DNA from: Xanthomonas sp. DAR 35659 | Lineage (GTDB): Bacteria > Pseudomonadota > Gammaproteobacteria > Xanthomonadales > Xanthomonadaceae | Assembly (NCBI RefSeq): GCF_041242975.1 | Contig: NZ_CP162488.1 | Coordinates: forward strand, 4,764,001 to 4,828,000 | Length of the DNA: 64,000 bases | Reading direction: 5' to 3' | Part shown: one piece after another, positions 63,448 to 64,000 of the stretch | How positions within the stretch are numbered: position 1 is the first letter of the stretch | How the letters are laid out: each line of letters opens with the position of its first letter | Notes under the pieces: generated by a model | The model's database searches: none | The model's input: the letters and a program-made list of their open reading frames with translations, nothing else | What the model was told of the DNA's origin: nothing | Position numbers and translations under genes: made by a program

Positions 63448-64000
63448 CGCCGTCGCGGCCACCCGGCGCGTGATGGCGGGTGGCGGGTGGCGGACGTGCG
63501 CGGCGCCGATGGCGTCCGCGCGCGAGCAGACCGCGCATCGCTATCGCCGCCCGCGTCCGACGCGGCGGGATCGCATCCGGCAGCGCTTGCCGTACAGCCC
63601 CGGCGACGACGGCGGCCCCGAAAAAAGACCAAAAAAAAGCCCGCTTGCAGCGAACTGCCAGCGGGCCTTGCTCCCTCCCCCACGTCGGGATGCAGGGCGA
63701 TCTTGGTCCCTTTTTTTGGGCATTGCACGCTGCAGTGCAAAACGATACCGGGCAGTACATTCTGCTGCGCTGCACGATCCGCCCGGGAGGCGGCGCGCGC
63801 CGATTGCGGCACCGAATCGGGATCGCGGGACCGCGCGTCGTTCCCTGGCAACGCGCACGTTCGGGCGACGCCACGGACAGCGATGATCGCGCCTGCCGCC
63901 ACCATGCCCTGGATGCGTGCAGCGCTCGCGCAAGCCCGCCTCCGATCCTGCGAATAATCGCCTGGTCACGGCGCGCGTGCGCGACGGCCCCGTGCATGAC
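63448..64000. other. right-edge intergenic region with leftward transcript end
   Basis: No convincing gene is present. Besides the terminator at 63629-63668 there is a palindrome TTGCAC-GCTGCA-GTGCAA at 63723-63740 and T/A runs. The transcript ended by the terminator may be a small RNA or the 3' end of a gene beyond the window. Confidence 0.4.
63629..63668 (-). terminator. rho-independent terminator, leftward
   Basis: GCCCGCTTGCAG (63639-63650) and CTGCCAGCGGGC (63655-63666) form a 12-bp stem with one mismatch and a CGAA loop. On the minus strand eight T residues follow. It ends a transcript coming from the right. Confidence 0.88.

Noticed and set aside
63188..63997. Leftward protein gene at the right edge
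   Set aside because: Arginine/alanine-rich composition, overlap with the transporter 3' end, and a strong terminator in its middle argue against it.

Overview
The window is GC-rich DNA from a gammaproteobacterium of the Xanthomonadaceae, most probably a Xanthomonas. The evidence is the REP family built on GGAGCGGCTTCAGCCGC, effectors carrying the Xanthomonas VirD4-interacting (XVIPCD) C-terminal domain, an XAC0095-type protein, a GH30 glucuronoxylanase, a Xanthomonas-style aceE and glnE, and many TonB-dependent-receptor-style secreted proteins. Species cannot be fixed from the sequence alone.

Layout. 0-18 kb is chromosome with secreted or envelope genes: a partial GH35-like beta-galactosidase, a GH30 xylanase, a HipH/YjjJ-type HipA kinase, an exported acetamidase behind a BlaI-type operator, a GDSL esterase, a polysaccharide deacetylase, several lipoproteins, an LRR-YwqG fusion and an SPFH lipoprotein gene broken by one in-frame stop. 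18.6-38.2 kb is an accessory island. It holds two type IV secretion effectors of the X-Tfe class (29.8 and 35.3 kb), each with an upstream lipoprotein that is its likely immunity protein, plus extra copies of both immunity types and several small exported proteins, one of them LprI-like. It is littered with 3'-end scars of a RAYT-type transposase, whose intact copy is at 36.9 kb, and carries a truncated IS4 transposase. Within this island, at 22.3-25.3 kb, lies a compact three-gene operon: a borosin-type peptide backbone N-methyltransferase, a protein ending in eight tandem TTEV/MTEV tetrapeptides, and an Fe(II)/2-oxoglutarate oxygenase. This looks like a split-borosin RiPP pathway with an unusual repeated candidate core and is the most novel system in the window. 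38.3-41.4 kb is an AT-rich gene for a metallophosphoesterase-STAND ATPase fusion, a probable defence protein, that ends next to aceE.

41.6-64 kb is core chromosome: aceE; an RsbU-RsbW-STAS partner-switching operon; a YqjI/YqjH ferric-reductase pair; yceI; a RutE-like nitroreductase; an ELM1-like gene; a TonB receptor and glpQ behind Pho-box repeats (phosphate-starvation scavenging of glycerophosphodiesters); a YhhQ/VUT-type transporter; glnE; and a ProP-like MFS transporter. An IS110-family element at 49.3-50.5 kb sits exactly inside a REP. Its left end can be folded into two stem-loops carrying guide-like segments that match the REP target and the element's own ends, as expected for a bridge RNA. 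No tRNA, rRNA or CRISPR array was recognised.
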